The notes under the pieces are model-generated. The model saw nothing but the letters and a program-made list of their open reading frames with translations. It was not told where the DNA came from and did not search any database. 64,000 bases of DNA, from the NCBI RefSeq assembly GCF_013694245.2, contig NZ_CP059322.2, positions 1,794,001 through 1,858,000 on the forward strand, written 5' to 3'. Numbering within the stretch: position 1 is the first letter of the stretch; the number at the start of each line of letters is the position of its first letter. This document shows, piece by piece, positions 29,335 to 37,714 of the stretch. Source of the DNA: Micromonospora ferruginea. GTDB taxonomy: Bacteria > Actinomycetota > Actinomycetes > Mycobacteriales > Micromonosporaceae. Both the position numbers and the translations under genes were made by a program.

Positions 29335-29366
29335 GGCGGTGGACTTGGACGGCGGTGGACTTGGAC
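29335..29366. repeat. 16-bp tandem repeat, two copies plus a degenerate third
   Basis: GGCGGTGGACTTGGAC occurs twice head to tail (29335-29350, 29351-29366), followed by the imperfect GGCGCTGGACTGAAC. It lies in the 29318-29793 gene-free gap, just after the TetR stop. Confidence 0.6.
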
Positions 29367-29498
29367 GGCGCTGGACTGAACCAGCCGTGGCCCTGAACGA
29401 CCGGTGGCGCCCGAGCGTCCCGGACCACCGGCCGCACCGGTGGCACCCGACAACACCGATAGTCGTCATGCCTCGTTCCGGAACAGTGGTTTCGGTCG

Positions 29499-29660
29499 CC
29501 TTTGGAGCTGACATCAGAAACGACTCATCGTGTTCCCGTGCGGTCCGACGCGGGCGGCGGACCGCACGCTCCGGCGTGATCCGTGCTGGTCCGCGCGGTG
29601 TTCGCCGTCGACCTGCCGCAGCCACCGGCGGTGAGTCGTTTCTGATATCAGCTCCAAAGG
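29499..29660. mobile_element. 162-bp inverted-repeat element (MITE-like) in a gene-free gap
   Basis: Twenty-nine-base terminal arms (29499-29527 and 29632-29660) match with a single mismatch, starting CCTTTGGAGCTGA. The 104-base interior holds a second hairpin, CGTGCGGTCCG (29537-29547) with CGGACCGCAC G at 29558-29568. No open frame fits inside and no target-site duplication is evident. It could be a non-autonomous transposable element or a structured RNA. Outside it and two short tandem repeats, the 29318-29793 gap shows nothing else recognised. Confidence 0.55.
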
Positions 29661-29751
29661 CACTCGCGGAGCCGGTGCCTGGTGACACTGGCCGCTCACG
29701 TCCCGCCCGGCCAACGAGACCGGTCCGGACGGAGGGACCGGTCTGGCGTGC

Positions 29752-29785
29752 GGGGCCGGTCTGATGGCGGGGCCGGTCTGATGGC
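29752..29785. repeat. 17-bp tandem repeat, two copies
   Basis: GGGGCCGGTCTGATGGC is repeated exactly at 29752-29768 and 29769-29785, just downstream of the leftward SGNH hydrolase gene. Related GACCGGTC-type words precede it from about 29720. Confidence 0.6.
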
Positions 29786-29793
29786 GGGACCGA

Positions 29794-30519
29794 TCAGGGC
29801 GGCACGGGTAGATCCGGACGGCGGGGCCGCTCAAGGGGCGGGTCGGGCATGGCGCGGGCGGCCAGGACGCGCAGCGTCTCGGCGGTGGCTACCGCGTCGC
29901 TGCGGGCGCTGCCGTGCCGGCCGTCGCCGCTGTAGAGGGACGGGTCGGCGACCAGCGGGTGCTCGGTCAGGTGCACGTGCAGCGTGCCGAGGTGCTCGGC
30001 CACCGCGCGGGTGTGCCGGGAGAGGCGGCGCATCCGCTCGCCGAGGCCGGCTCGCAACGTGTCCGGCACCGCCGGGCTGTACGACACGTCGAACATGCCC
30101 ACCGTGATCACGTCCGCGCCGGCGTCGCGTAGCGCGGTGACCATCGCGGTCAGCTCGGCGTCGACCGCGTCCGGGTCGAAGCCGGTGCGGAATGCGTCGT
30201 TGCCGCCGCATACCACCAGGGCCAGGTCCGGCGCGAAGGCCAGCGCGTCGTCCAGTTGGGTGGCCCGGACCTCGTGCGCGCGCAGCCCGCGCCGGCCCAG
30301 GTTCAGGTAGGCCAGCTCGGGTCGCACCACCCGCAGCTCGGCCGCGATCCGATCGGCCCACTGGACGTCGGGATAGCCGGGCGTCGGCTCGCACAGCCCC
30401 TCGGCGACGCTGTCGCCCAGCACCACGAACCGGTGCCACGGATGCCCGCCCAGCAGGTCGGCGGCCTCACCGGGCCGCAGGCACCACGGATCCGTGGCCT
30501 CGGTCAACGTCGATGGCAT
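29794..30519 (-). CDS. SGNH/GDSL-type hydrolase, cytoplasmic
   Basis: This 241-residue hydrolase has the block I motif VVLGDSVAEG (Ser about residue 36), a block III-like GGNDAF and a C-terminal catalytic region. No signal peptide is present. SGNH enzymes cleave acyl or acetyl esters; the substrate is unknown. The ATG at 30519 is preceded by TAGCGT seven bases away (30532-30527), a leaderless promoter pattern. A longer frame to 30603 exists but has no support. Confidence 0.75.
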   Translation of the reverse strand: MPSTLTEATDPWCLRPGEAADLLGGHPWHRFVVLGDSVAEGLCEPTPGYPDVQWADRIAAELRVVRPELAYLNLGRRGLRAHEVRATQLDDALAFAPDLALVVCGGNDAFRTGFDPDAVDAELTAMVTALRDAGADVITVGMFDVSYSPAVPDTLRAGLGERMRRLSRHTRAVAEHLGTLHVHLTEHPLVADPSLYSGDGRHGSARSDAVATAETLRVLAARAMPDPPLERPRRPDLPVPP

Positions 30520-30559
30520 GCCCGGCACGCTAGCCGACGCGCCGCCGTGGAGGAAGGCG

Positions 30560-30949
30560 TCAGACGTCGGCCCGGTGCGCGGCGGCGAGTCGCTTCGGGG
30601 CACGCGCGAACCACGCCTCGGTGATCAGCTCGGTCAGCTCGGCCACCTCGATCCGGTCGAGCCGGACCAGCACCACCGACGAGCCGTCCAGGTGTGGCAC
30701 GGTGAAGTGGACCGCCGGGTCGTCGGCCAGCACCGCCTCCTTGGCGCCCAGGTCGGGCATCCGGACGCCGAGGACCGGGCCGTCGGGCGCGGCGTCGCCG
30801 AGCGCGTCGAGGTCGGCGCGGCGCAGCGGCCGTTCCCAGACGAACATCTTGTCGCGCACCCGCCAGGCCGGCAGGTCGTCGTAGGACCCGCGCTCGGTCG
30901 TCTCCGGCAGGGCGAGCGCGATGCGCCGGACGTCGTCCCAGGTGGCCAT
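30560..30949 (-). CDS. MmcQ/YjbR-family protein
   Basis: This 129-residue protein matches the small MmcQ/YjbR family: MATWDDVRRIALALPETTE, then a FVWERPLR core and ITEAWFARAPKRL at the end. The family has a DNA-binding-like fold and no established function. TACCGT lies six bases before the ATG (30961-30956), suggesting a leaderless transcript. Confidence 0.8.
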   Translation of the reverse strand: MATWDDVRRIALALPETTERGSYDDLPAWRVRDKMFVWERPLRRADLDALGDAAPDGPVLGVRMPDLGAKEAVLADDPAVHFTVPHLDGSSVVLVRLDRIEVAELTELITEAWFARAPKRLAAAHRADV

Positions 30950-30985
30950 GCCGCGACGGTACGCCCACCCACCGACAACTCCCGG

Positions 30986-32209
30986 TCAGGCCGGGGTGGG
31001 GGCGACCGGCTCCGGCGCCGGCCGGTCGGCCGGGGTGCGGAAGAACAGCAGCGGCGCCACGGTGAGCACCAGGCAGGCCACCGACATCACCAGCAGCGCC
31101 GGGGTCAGGTCGAGCAGCGCCACCGACCAGCCGCCGAGCAGAGCGCCCACCGGCAGGCCGAGGAACGCCACCGAGCCGGAGATGCCGAGCACCCGGGTCT
31201 GCAACGACTCCGGCACCCGCTGGTAGAGCGCGGCGCCGAGCAGCGGGTTCACCGCCGCGATCCCGATGCCGGACAGGAACGTCACCACCAGCACCACCAC
31301 CAGGTTGTCGCTGAGCGCCAGCGCCAGCAGCCGGGGCGCGCCGCTGAGCGCCAGCCCGAGGGCGAACGTCGCGCGGGCCGGCAGCCGCGTGCCGGCCAGC
31401 GTGAACAGCAGGTTGCCCAGCAGCGCGCCGGCCGAGAACACGCCCAGCAGCAGCCCGAACCCGGCCGGGTCGCCGAGGACGTCGTTCACCCAGAGCGGGA
31501 TCCAGACCGCGACGCTGGCGTTGGCGAACATGTTGGACACGGACACCACCAGCAGCATGACCAGCAGCGTCCGATCGGTGCGCAGATAGGCGAAGCCGCC
31601 CCGCAGCGCCCGCAGGTAGCGCTCCCGGGGTGGGGGCTGCGCGAGCGCGGGGGGCCGCACCAGCACCCCGATCAGCAGGGCGCAGACCGCGAACGTGGCC
31701 GCGTCGATCCAGATCGCGCGGGTCAACCCGACCCAGTCGATCAGCAGCCCGCCCAGCACCGCGCCGAACAACGTCATGCCCCGGGCCAGCCCGTCGTAGG
31801 CGGAGGTGAGCCGGATCAGCGGCACCCCGGCCCGCTCGGCGGCCGGCTTGAACAACACGTGCTTGACCCGGTCGCCGATGCCGCGCAGCCCGCCGGCGAC
31901 CGCCACCAGCACCAGCAGCGTGCCGAACCCGAGCCACGGCGCGAGCGCCACCACCGCCATCGCCGCCGCGCTCGCCGCGTCCACGAAGACCGAGGTGCGG
32001 CGTACCCCGAAACGGTCCGCCCACGGCGTGGCCAGCGCGCTGGAGAGCATGTACGGCAGCGTCTCCGCGGCCGCGACCAGGCCCATCCGGGTCGGGCTGC
32101 CGGTGGTCTCCAGCACCAGCCAGGGGATGGCGACCACCGAGATCCGGGTGCCGAGGTTGGACAGCAGGTCGGCGCCGACCAGGGTGTACAACTCCCGGCG
32201 CGGGTTCAC
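30986..32209 (-). CDS. MFS transporter
   Basis: The 407-residue protein has about 12 predicted transmembrane helices and begins with an MFS-type segment (ADLLSNLGTRISVVAIPWLV). An inter-domain loop near residue 200 is charged (PPPRERYLRALRGG). It resembles drug/macrolide efflux-type MFS proteins. The GTG overlaps the stop of the upstream ligase, so the two are co-transcribed. Near biosynthetic genes it is a candidate product exporter. Confidence 0.85.
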   Translation of the reverse strand: MNPRRELYTLVGADLLSNLGTRISVVAIPWLVLETTGSPTRMGLVAAAETLPYMLSSALATPWADRFGVRRTSVFVDAASAAAMAVVALAPWLGFGTLLVLVAVAGGLRGIGDRVKHVLFKPAAERAGVPLIRLTSAYDGLARGMTLFGAVLGGLLIDWVGLTRAIWIDAATFAVCALLIGVLVRPPALAQPPPRERYLRALRGGFAYLRTDRTLLVMLLVVSVSNMFANASVAVWIPLWVNDVLGDPAGFGLLLGVFSAGALLGNLLFTLAGTRLPARATFALGLALSGAPRLLALALSDNLVVVLVVTFLSGIGIAAVNPLLGAALYQRVPESLQTRVLGISGSVAFLGLPVGALLGGWSVALLDLTPALLVMSVACLVLTVAPLLFFRTPADRPAPEPVAPTPA

Positions 32210-33750
32210 GCCGGGCTGCCGATCGGGTGGTTGGCGGCGTAGCGGGCCCGCAGCGCCCGTTTGTCGACCTTGGCGGACCGGTTCAGCGGCAGCGCGTCGA
32301 CGAACTCCACCGCGCCCGGCGCCCAGGTCTCGCTCAGGTCCCGGGTCACCAGCGCGATCAGCTCGTCGCCGGTGACCGACGCGCCCGGCGTCGTCACCAC
32401 GTACGCGTGTGGCAGTTCCCCGGCCACCGGGTCCGGCACCCCGATCACCGCGGCGGCGCGGACCTCGGGATGCCCGGCGAGCACGTCCTCGATCGGCCGG
32501 GAGTAGATCGGCCAGCTCCGCTGCCGGGTGAGGATCCGGTCCTGCATCCGGTCGACCAGGTAGAGGTAGCCGTCGTCGTCGAGGTGGCCGATGTCGCGGG
32601 TGCGCACCCACCCGTCGACGAGCGTCTCGGCGGTCAGCTCCGGCTGGCCGTGGTAGCCGACGAAGCTCAGCTTCGTGCGGGCCCACACCTCGCCGTCGAC
32701 GCCGGCCGGCAGCACCCGCCCGTCGGCGTCGCGGATCTCCACCGTGACGTCGCCGTACGGGCGACCGCAGGACCGCAGCCGCTCCGGGTGCTCCGGGTCC
32801 TCGGTGAGGCCGGGCTGCGCGCAGATGACGACGGCCTCGCTGAGCCCGTAGACGATGCGCAGGCACGGGCCGAACCGCGCGATCGCCTGGCGCAGCCGGG
32901 CCGGGGCGGCGGGCCCGGCGCCGACGTTGAACATGAACATCGCGGAGAAGTCGGCGCCCGGCAGGTCGGGATGGTCGAGCACCTCGTAGAGCATCGGCGG
33001 GGTGACGAACGTGGAGGTGAGCCGCTCGGCGTCGACGGTGGCGACGAACGCCGCCGGGTCCCACTGCTCGCGCAGGAACAGGACCCCGCCGGTGAACAGG
33101 TTGAACAGCGTGGTGACCTGGCCGCTGGCCAGCCACATCGGCGAGTGCGACAGGTGGCGCAGCAGCGGGAACCCGGCGCCCCGGAAGTCGGCCGCGAGCG
33201 CGAGCACCTGCCGGTAGAAACTCTCCCGGTGGTGCACCAGCTTCGGGGTGCCGGTGGTGCCGCTGGTCTGCAGGAACGACTCCGGCGCCGGCACGTCGGC
33301 CGGCAGGTCGGCGTCGGGGTCGAGGTCCGCGGTGAGGTCCGGGCCGGCGCCGCCGGGCCCGAGGCAGAGCACCGGTACGCCGGCCAGCCCGGCCGCGAGC
33401 TGCCCGCCCATCGGGTCGCGAGGGTCGTGCACGAAGACCTCCGGCGCGGCCAGCGCGACGAACTCGTCGATCTCCCGCCGCGAGGTGACCGGGGCGATCC
33501 ACATGCTGCGGCAGCCGAGCAGGTGCAGCGCGAGTTGCAGCAGCGGGCCCTCGACCGTGTTGCCGAGCATCACCAGCACCGCCGCGCCGGGGCGTACGCC
33601 GTGGTGGCGCAGCGCGGCGGCCAGGCCGCGCACCTCGGCGGCGACCTGCGGGTAGCTCAGCCGGCGTCCGCCGCCGACCAGGGCCTCCCGGTCGCCGAAC
33701 CCGGCGAACAGCTCCAGCGCCTCGTGCACGTAGTTCGGGCGGTCGGTCAT
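32206..33750 (-). CDS. AMP-forming acyl-CoA ligase (ANL superfamily)
   Basis: This 514-residue ligase has SFLQTSGTTGTPKLVHH (about residues 187-203), a YGLSEAVVICAQPG block, DGWVRTRDIGHLDDDGYLYL and a C-terminal LNRSAKVDKRAL lysine loop. It activates a carboxylic acid as acyl-AMP then thioester. It is divergent from the SGNH/P450/Hpg operon and coupled to an exporter gene. An aromatic acid is a plausible substrate given the Hpg genes, but this is only context. Confidence 0.88.
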   Translation of the reverse strand: MTDRPNYVHEALELFAGFGDREALVGGGRRLSYPQVAAEVRGLAAALRHHGVRPGAAVLVMLGNTVEGPLLQLALHLLGCRSMWIAPVTSRREIDEFVALAAPEVFVHDPRDPMGGQLAAGLAGVPVLCLGPGGAGPDLTADLDPDADLPADVPAPESFLQTSGTTGTPKLVHHRESFYRQVLALAADFRGAGFPLLRHLSHSPMWLASGQVTTLFNLFTGGVLFLREQWDPAAFVATVDAERLTSTFVTPPMLYEVLDHPDLPGADFSAMFMFNVGAGPAAPARLRQAIARFGPCLRIVYGLSEAVVICAQPGLTEDPEHPERLRSCGRPYGDVTVEIRDADGRVLPAGVDGEVWARTKLSFVGYHGQPELTAETLVDGWVRTRDIGHLDDDGYLYLVDRMQDRILTRQRSWPIYSRPIEDVLAGHPEVRAAAVIGVPDPVAGELPHAYVVTTPGASVTGDELIALVTRDLSETWAPGAVEFVDALPLNRSAKVDKRALRARYAANHPIGSPA

Positions 33751-33918
33751 CGGGCAGCCCCCATCGTGGTCCGCGAGCGGTGCCCGGCCAGGTCGGGGCC
33801 GGTACGCGGGCGGCGGGTGCCCAGGTCGGCGACCGCACCGCCGCCGCTTCCGAGCCTAGGCAGCGGCGGTCCACCGGGGACAGAGCCGATCGTCGGTGCC
33901 CGGCATCCCCCGGGCATT

Positions 33919-33969
33919 TGATCATGTCGATCAGGTTGATTGACGCTCGTCACCGCAGGCGGCTAGTTT
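33919..33969 (+). promoter_or_regulatory. Promoter with palindrome for the SGNH hydrolase operon
   Basis: TTGACG (33940-33945) and TAGTTT (33964-33969) are 18 bases apart, about 65 bases before the ATG at 34036. Just upstream, TGATC-N5-GATCA (33919-33933) is a perfect palindrome that could bind a regulator. The rest of the 33751-34035 gap shows nothing else recognised. Confidence 0.6.
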
Positions 33970-34035
33970 CCGGTCCATCGCCCGGGCCGATGGCGCGACC
34001 GCGCCACGCCCGGGGCTGCCGAACATGGAGGATCG

Positions 34036-35346
34036 ATGCCGACCCCGAAGAGATGGCACGTCATAGCTTCCGCCGCTACGCTGCTGCTCGCCGGCACCCC
34101 GGCGGTCACCGCGAGCGCCGGCCCCGCCGACACCGACCGCGCCGGGCACGGGCGCGCCGAGTGGGCCGGGAGCTGGGCCGCGGCGGTGACCCGCGGGAAC
34201 ACCGTGGGACTGACGAACACCGGCCTCAACGACCAGAGCATCCGGATGACGGTGCAGACCACGGTGGGCGGCCCGCGCCTGCGGGTCCGGCTCACCAACC
34301 TCTACGGCGAGCAGGCCGTCAAGGTCGGTCACGCCACCGTCGCCCGGCCGAACACCGCCACCGCCGACGACCTGTCCGACGTCGACCCGGCCAGCGTCCG
34401 GGAGCTGACGTTCTCCGGTGGCACGTCGGCGACCATCAACAAGGGCGCCGAGCTGCTCAGCGACCCGCTGGCCTATCCGGTGGCCGAGCAGGAGGACCTG
34501 GTGGTCACCCTGTACTTCCCGGTGCTCACCGGGCCGGTCACGTTCCACGGCCAGTCCCGGGTCACCAACTTCATCGGCGCGACCGACCTGACCACCGCGG
34601 CCGGCGGCGCCGGTTTCACCATCAAGCCGAACTGCTGCTGGATGTTCCTCTCCGGCATCGACGTGGAGCGCAGGGCCACGCCCGGCTCGGTGGTGGTCCT
34701 CGGTGACTCCATCGGCGACGGCAACGGCAGCACCGTCAACGCCGACAAGCGCTGGCCGGATCTGCTCGCCCAGCGCCTGGTCGAGGCCCGCCCGGAGGTG
34801 CGTACGCCGGGCGTGCTCAACCTCAGCCTGGCCGGCAACCGGCTCAACCACGAGGGCACGGAGCCCGGCGCGGGCGGGTTCCCCGGCTACTACGAGCTGG
34901 GCCCGAACGCGCTGGCCCGGCTCAACGAGGACGTCTTCCCGCAGACCGGCGCCCGCACCGTCATCACCCACCTGGGCATCAACGACATCTGGATGAGCGA
35001 CGACAGCAGCGAGGCGATCATCGCCTCGCTGCGGCAGCTCAACCAGCAGGTGAAGGCGCGCGGGCTGACCAGCCTGGTCGGCACCATCACGCCGTACGAG
35101 GGCAACGGCGGGCCGGGGGTGTGGACCGAGGAGAAGGACGCCACCCGCAACGCGGTCAACGCCTGGCTGCGCGGCGCCGGGCGGGCCGAGTTCGACGGCG
35201 TGCTCGACTTCGACGCCGTGCTGCGGGACCCGGCGCGGCCGAGCCGGTTGCTGCCGGCGTACGACGCCGGGGACCACATCCACCCGAACGACGCGGGCGC
35301 GCAGGCGATGGCGAACGCCGTCCCACTGCGACTGCTCGGGCTGTGA
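34036..35346 (+). CDS. Secreted SGNH/GDSL hydrolase
   Basis: This 436-residue protein starts with a signal peptide (about residues 1-30, ending near ASAGPA). The SGNH domain occupies the C-terminal half: VVVLGDSIGDG (Ser about 222), LSLAGN, HLGINDIWM and HIHPNDAGAQAMA with the Asp/His pair. It should act outside the membrane on an ester-linked acyl or acetyl group, commonly a polysaccharide or lipid. GGAGG lies upstream of the ATG. A terminator follows, so it may not belong to the biosynthetic operon. Confidence 0.85.
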   Translation: MPTPKRWHVIASAATLLLAGTPAVTASAGPADTDRAGHGRAEWAGSWAAAVTRGNTVGLTNTGLNDQSIRMTVQTTVGGPRLRVRLTNLYGEQAVKVGHATVARPNTATADDLSDVDPASVRELTFSGGTSATINKGAELLSDPLAYPVAEQEDLVVTLYFPVLTGPVTFHGQSRVTNFIGATDLTTAAGGAGFTIKPNCCWMFLSGIDVERRATPGSVVVLGDSIGDGNGSTVNADKRWPDLLAQRLVEARPEVRTPGVLNLSLAGNRLNHEGTEPGAGGFPGYYELGPNALARLNEDVFPQTGARTVITHLGINDIWMSDDSSEAIIASLRQLNQQVKARGLTSLVGTITPYEGNGGPGVWTEEKDATRNAVNAWLRGAGRAEFDGVLDFDAVLRDPARPSRLLPAYDAGDHIHPNDAGAQAMANAVPLRLLGL

Positions 35347-35351
35347 CACCG

Positions 35352-35394
35352 GGCGGGGGCGGCGTCGACACGGCGGCCGCCCCCGCCGCCTTTT
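35352..35394 (+). terminator. Rho-independent terminator after the SGNH hydrolase
   Basis: Perfect 12-base G+C arms (GGCGGGGGCGGC and its complement) are followed after three bases by TTTT. It separates the hydrolase from the P450 operon, though read-through is possible. Confidence 0.65.
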
Positions 35395-35414
35395 CCTGGG
35401 GAGGAAGAACCGCC

Positions 35415-36638
35415 GTGGACGTCAGTGAGATCCTGACCGGCCTGTACAGCGAGCAGGGCCGGCAGAACCCCTATCCCTTCTACGCGGCCCTGCACGCGCA
35501 CGGGCCGATCAACGCGATTCCCACCCGCGCCGAGCACAGCACCGTCACCGCCGTGGCCGGCGGGTACGACGTGGTGGACCGGATCCTGCGCGATCCCGGG
35601 TGGTACAAGGGCTTCCCGCCCGGCTGGGAGGAGCAGGAGATCCTGCGGACCTTCCTGACCTCGATGATGTTCATCAACCCGCCGGACCACACCCGGATGC
35701 GCGCGGTGTTCGCCAGCACGTTCACCCCGCGCCGGCTGGGCGCGTTGGAGCCGGTGGTGGTGCGGATCGTCGAGGAGCGGTTGGCGGCGATGGCCGAGGC
35801 CGGCGCGGACGGCGCCGAGGTGGACTTCGTCGCCGACTTCGCGTACCCGGTGCCGGCGCTGGTGATGGCCGAGTTCATCGGCCTGCCGGCGGCGGACCTG
35901 GCCTGGTACCGGCAGCGGGTGGACTGGATCGACGAGTACATGGACGTCGCCGGCAAGACGCCGGAGCGGCTGGTCCGGGCCAACCAGGCCGCCGAGGAGC
36001 TGCGGGCCTACTACCGCGACCTGATCGCCCACCGCCGCCGCTCGCCGAGCGCCGACCTGATCAGCGGCCTGGTCGAGGTGCTGGACGCCGGCGACGTGGA
36101 GTTGACCGAGGACGAGCTGATCAGCAACCTGATCGTGCTGTTCAACGCCAGCTTCGTCACCACCGTCTACATGTTCAGCAACGGACTGCCGCTGCTGCTC
36201 GCCCACCCGGAGGTGACCGCCGCGCTGCCCGGCGACGACGCGCTCGCCCGCGGCTGCGTGGACGAGGTGCTGCGGATGGAGAGCCCGGTGCACTTCCTGG
36301 CCCGGTCCGCGCCCGCCGACGCCGACCTCGACGGCGTGCCGGTGGCCCGGGACGACAACGTGCTGCTGCTGATTGCCGCCGCCAACCGGGACCCGTCGCG
36401 GTTCCCCGACCCGGACCGCTTCGACCCGCACCGGGACGGCCCGCCGTCGCTGGCCTTCGGGGTGGGGCTGCACTTCTGCCTCGGCTCGGCGGTGTCGAAA
36501 CTGGAGGGTCGGCTGGCGCTGCCCCGCCTCTTCGCCCGCTTCCCCCGGCTCGCCGTCACCCAGCCGTACACCTACAGCGGCAGCCTCTTCCTGCGCGGCA
36601 TCGACAAGCTCTTCGTCACCACCGGGGAGGCCGGATGA
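35415..36638 (+). CDS. Cytochrome P450
   Basis: This 407-residue P450 has the heme loop FGVGLHFCLGS (Cys355) and the ExxR motif in DEVLRM. The I-helix reads LFNASFVTTVYM: Ala-Ser-Phe-Val-Thr-Thr in place of the usual Ala/Gly-Gly-x-Asp/Glu-Thr-Thr, so the acidic residue for O2 activation is missing. Such changes occur in biosynthetic P450s with atypical chemistry or substrate-assisted proton delivery. The GTG has GAGGAAG upstream. It heads the esterase-hmo-hpgT operon and may oxidise an aromatic or amino-acid-derived substrate. Confidence 0.88.
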   Translation: MDVSEILTGLYSEQGRQNPYPFYAALHAHGPINAIPTRAEHSTVTAVAGGYDVVDRILRDPGWYKGFPPGWEEQEILRTFLTSMMFINPPDHTRMRAVFASTFTPRRLGALEPVVVRIVEERLAAMAEAGADGAEVDFVADFAYPVPALVMAEFIGLPAADLAWYRQRVDWIDEYMDVAGKTPERLVRANQAAEELRAYYRDLIAHRRRSPSADLISGLVEVLDAGDVELTEDELISNLIVLFNASFVTTVYMFSNGLPLLLAHPEVTAALPGDDALARGCVDEVLRMESPVHFLARSAPADADLDGVPVARDDNVLLLIAAANRDPSRFPDPDRFDPHRDGPPSLAFGVGLHFCLGSAVSKLEGRLALPRLFARFPRLAVTQPYTYSGSLFLRGIDKLFVTTGEAG

Positions 36639-37714
36639 CGCTCGATCCGCAGGTGGTCGCGTGGCGGGCCGCGCGCGCGACCGCCGGCGCCGCGCCGCTC
36701 TACACCCAGACCCTCGCCGAGGCCCGCGCCGCCGACCTGGCCGCGATCCGCGCCGGCGGCGGCGCGGTCGAGCCGGTGGCCGAGGTACGCGACACGACGG
36801 TGCCCGGCCCGGGCGGGCCGCTGCCGGTGCGGATCCACCGGCCGCCCGGCGACGGCCCGCTGCCCACCCTGCTCTACTTCTTCGGCGGTGGCTGGACGCT
36901 CGGCAGCGTGGACACCGCCGACGGGATCTGCCGCCGGCTGGTCAACCTGGCCGGCTGTCAGACCGTGACGGTCGGCTACCGGCTCGCCCCGGAGCACCCG
37001 TTCCCGGCGGCGGTGGAGGACTGCCACGCCGCGCTGCGCCACCTGGCCGCCCGCGCCGACGAGTTCCGGGTCGACCCGGGCCGGCTGGCGGTGGGCGGGG
37101 ACAGCGCCGGCGGCAACCTGGCCGCCGCGGTGACGCTGCTGGCCCGCGCCGACGGCGGTCCCCGGCTCGCCGCCCAGGTGCTGGTCTACCCGAACACCGA
37201 CCAGCGTCCCGGGCAGCGCCCGGCCGACGACGAGGACCCGCTGCTGTTCAACCGGCACTCGGTCGGCTGGTACCGCGGTCACTACCTGGCCGACCCGGGC
37301 GACGCGGCCCACCCGCTCGCGTCGCCGCTGCTCGCCGAGGACCTGTCCGGCCTGCCGCCGGCGCTGGTGGTCACCGCCGGTCACGACCCGCTGCGCGACG
37401 AGGGCCGCCGGTACGCCGAGCGGCTGCGCGAGGCCGGCGTGCCCACCGAGACGGCCGACTACCCGGGCATGGTGCACGGCTTCTTCGCCATGCCCGGCGT
37501 GTTCGACGCCGGCCGGGACGCCCAGCAACGGGCCGCCGCGTTCCTGCGCCGGCACTTCGGCCTCGACCCGGTGCCGGGTGAGGAGCCGGCGGACGCGGCG
37601 TCGGGCGGTCCGAACTCGGCGGGCGGGCAGCCGGCGGACTCCGGGTCGGTCGGTCCGGCGTCGGCCGGCGGGGCGCCGGGCGCGAACGCGACGGGTGCCC
37701 GGGCGCATGGCTGA
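36635..37714 (+). CDS. HSL-family alpha/beta hydrolase (esterase)
   Basis: The 359-residue protein is a hormone-sensitive-lipase-type esterase. It has the nucleophile GDSAGGNLAAA, an Asp in GHDPLRDEG and a His in GMVHGFFAM. The oxyanion-hole motif is FFGGGW rather than HGGGW. The last 45 residues are a Gly/Ala/Ser-rich tail. The start overlaps the P450 stop by four bases and the stop overlaps hmo by eight. It may remove or transfer an acyl group in the pathway. Confidence 0.85.
   Translation: MTLDPQVVAWRAARATAGAAPLYTQTLAEARAADLAAIRAGGGAVEPVAEVRDTTVPGPGGPLPVRIHRPPGDGPLPTLLYFFGGGWTLGSVDTADGICRRLVNLAGCQTVTVGYRLAPEHPFPAAVEDCHAALRHLAARADEFRVDPGRLAVGGDSAGGNLAAAVTLLARADGGPRLAAQVLVYPNTDQRPGQRPADDEDPLLFNRHSVGWYRGHYLADPGDAAHPLASPLLAEDLSGLPPALVVTAGHDPLRDEGRRYAERLREAGVPTETADYPGMVHGFFAMPGVFDAGRDAQQRAAAFLRRHFGLDPVPGEEPADAASGGPNSAGGQPADSGSVGPASAGGAPGANATGARAHG

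Noticed and set aside
30986..33925. 979-residue leftward frame spanning the ligase and MFS genes
   Set aside because: The MFS part is real only from the GTG at 32209; the upstream part is a shadow of the acyl ligase in another frame.
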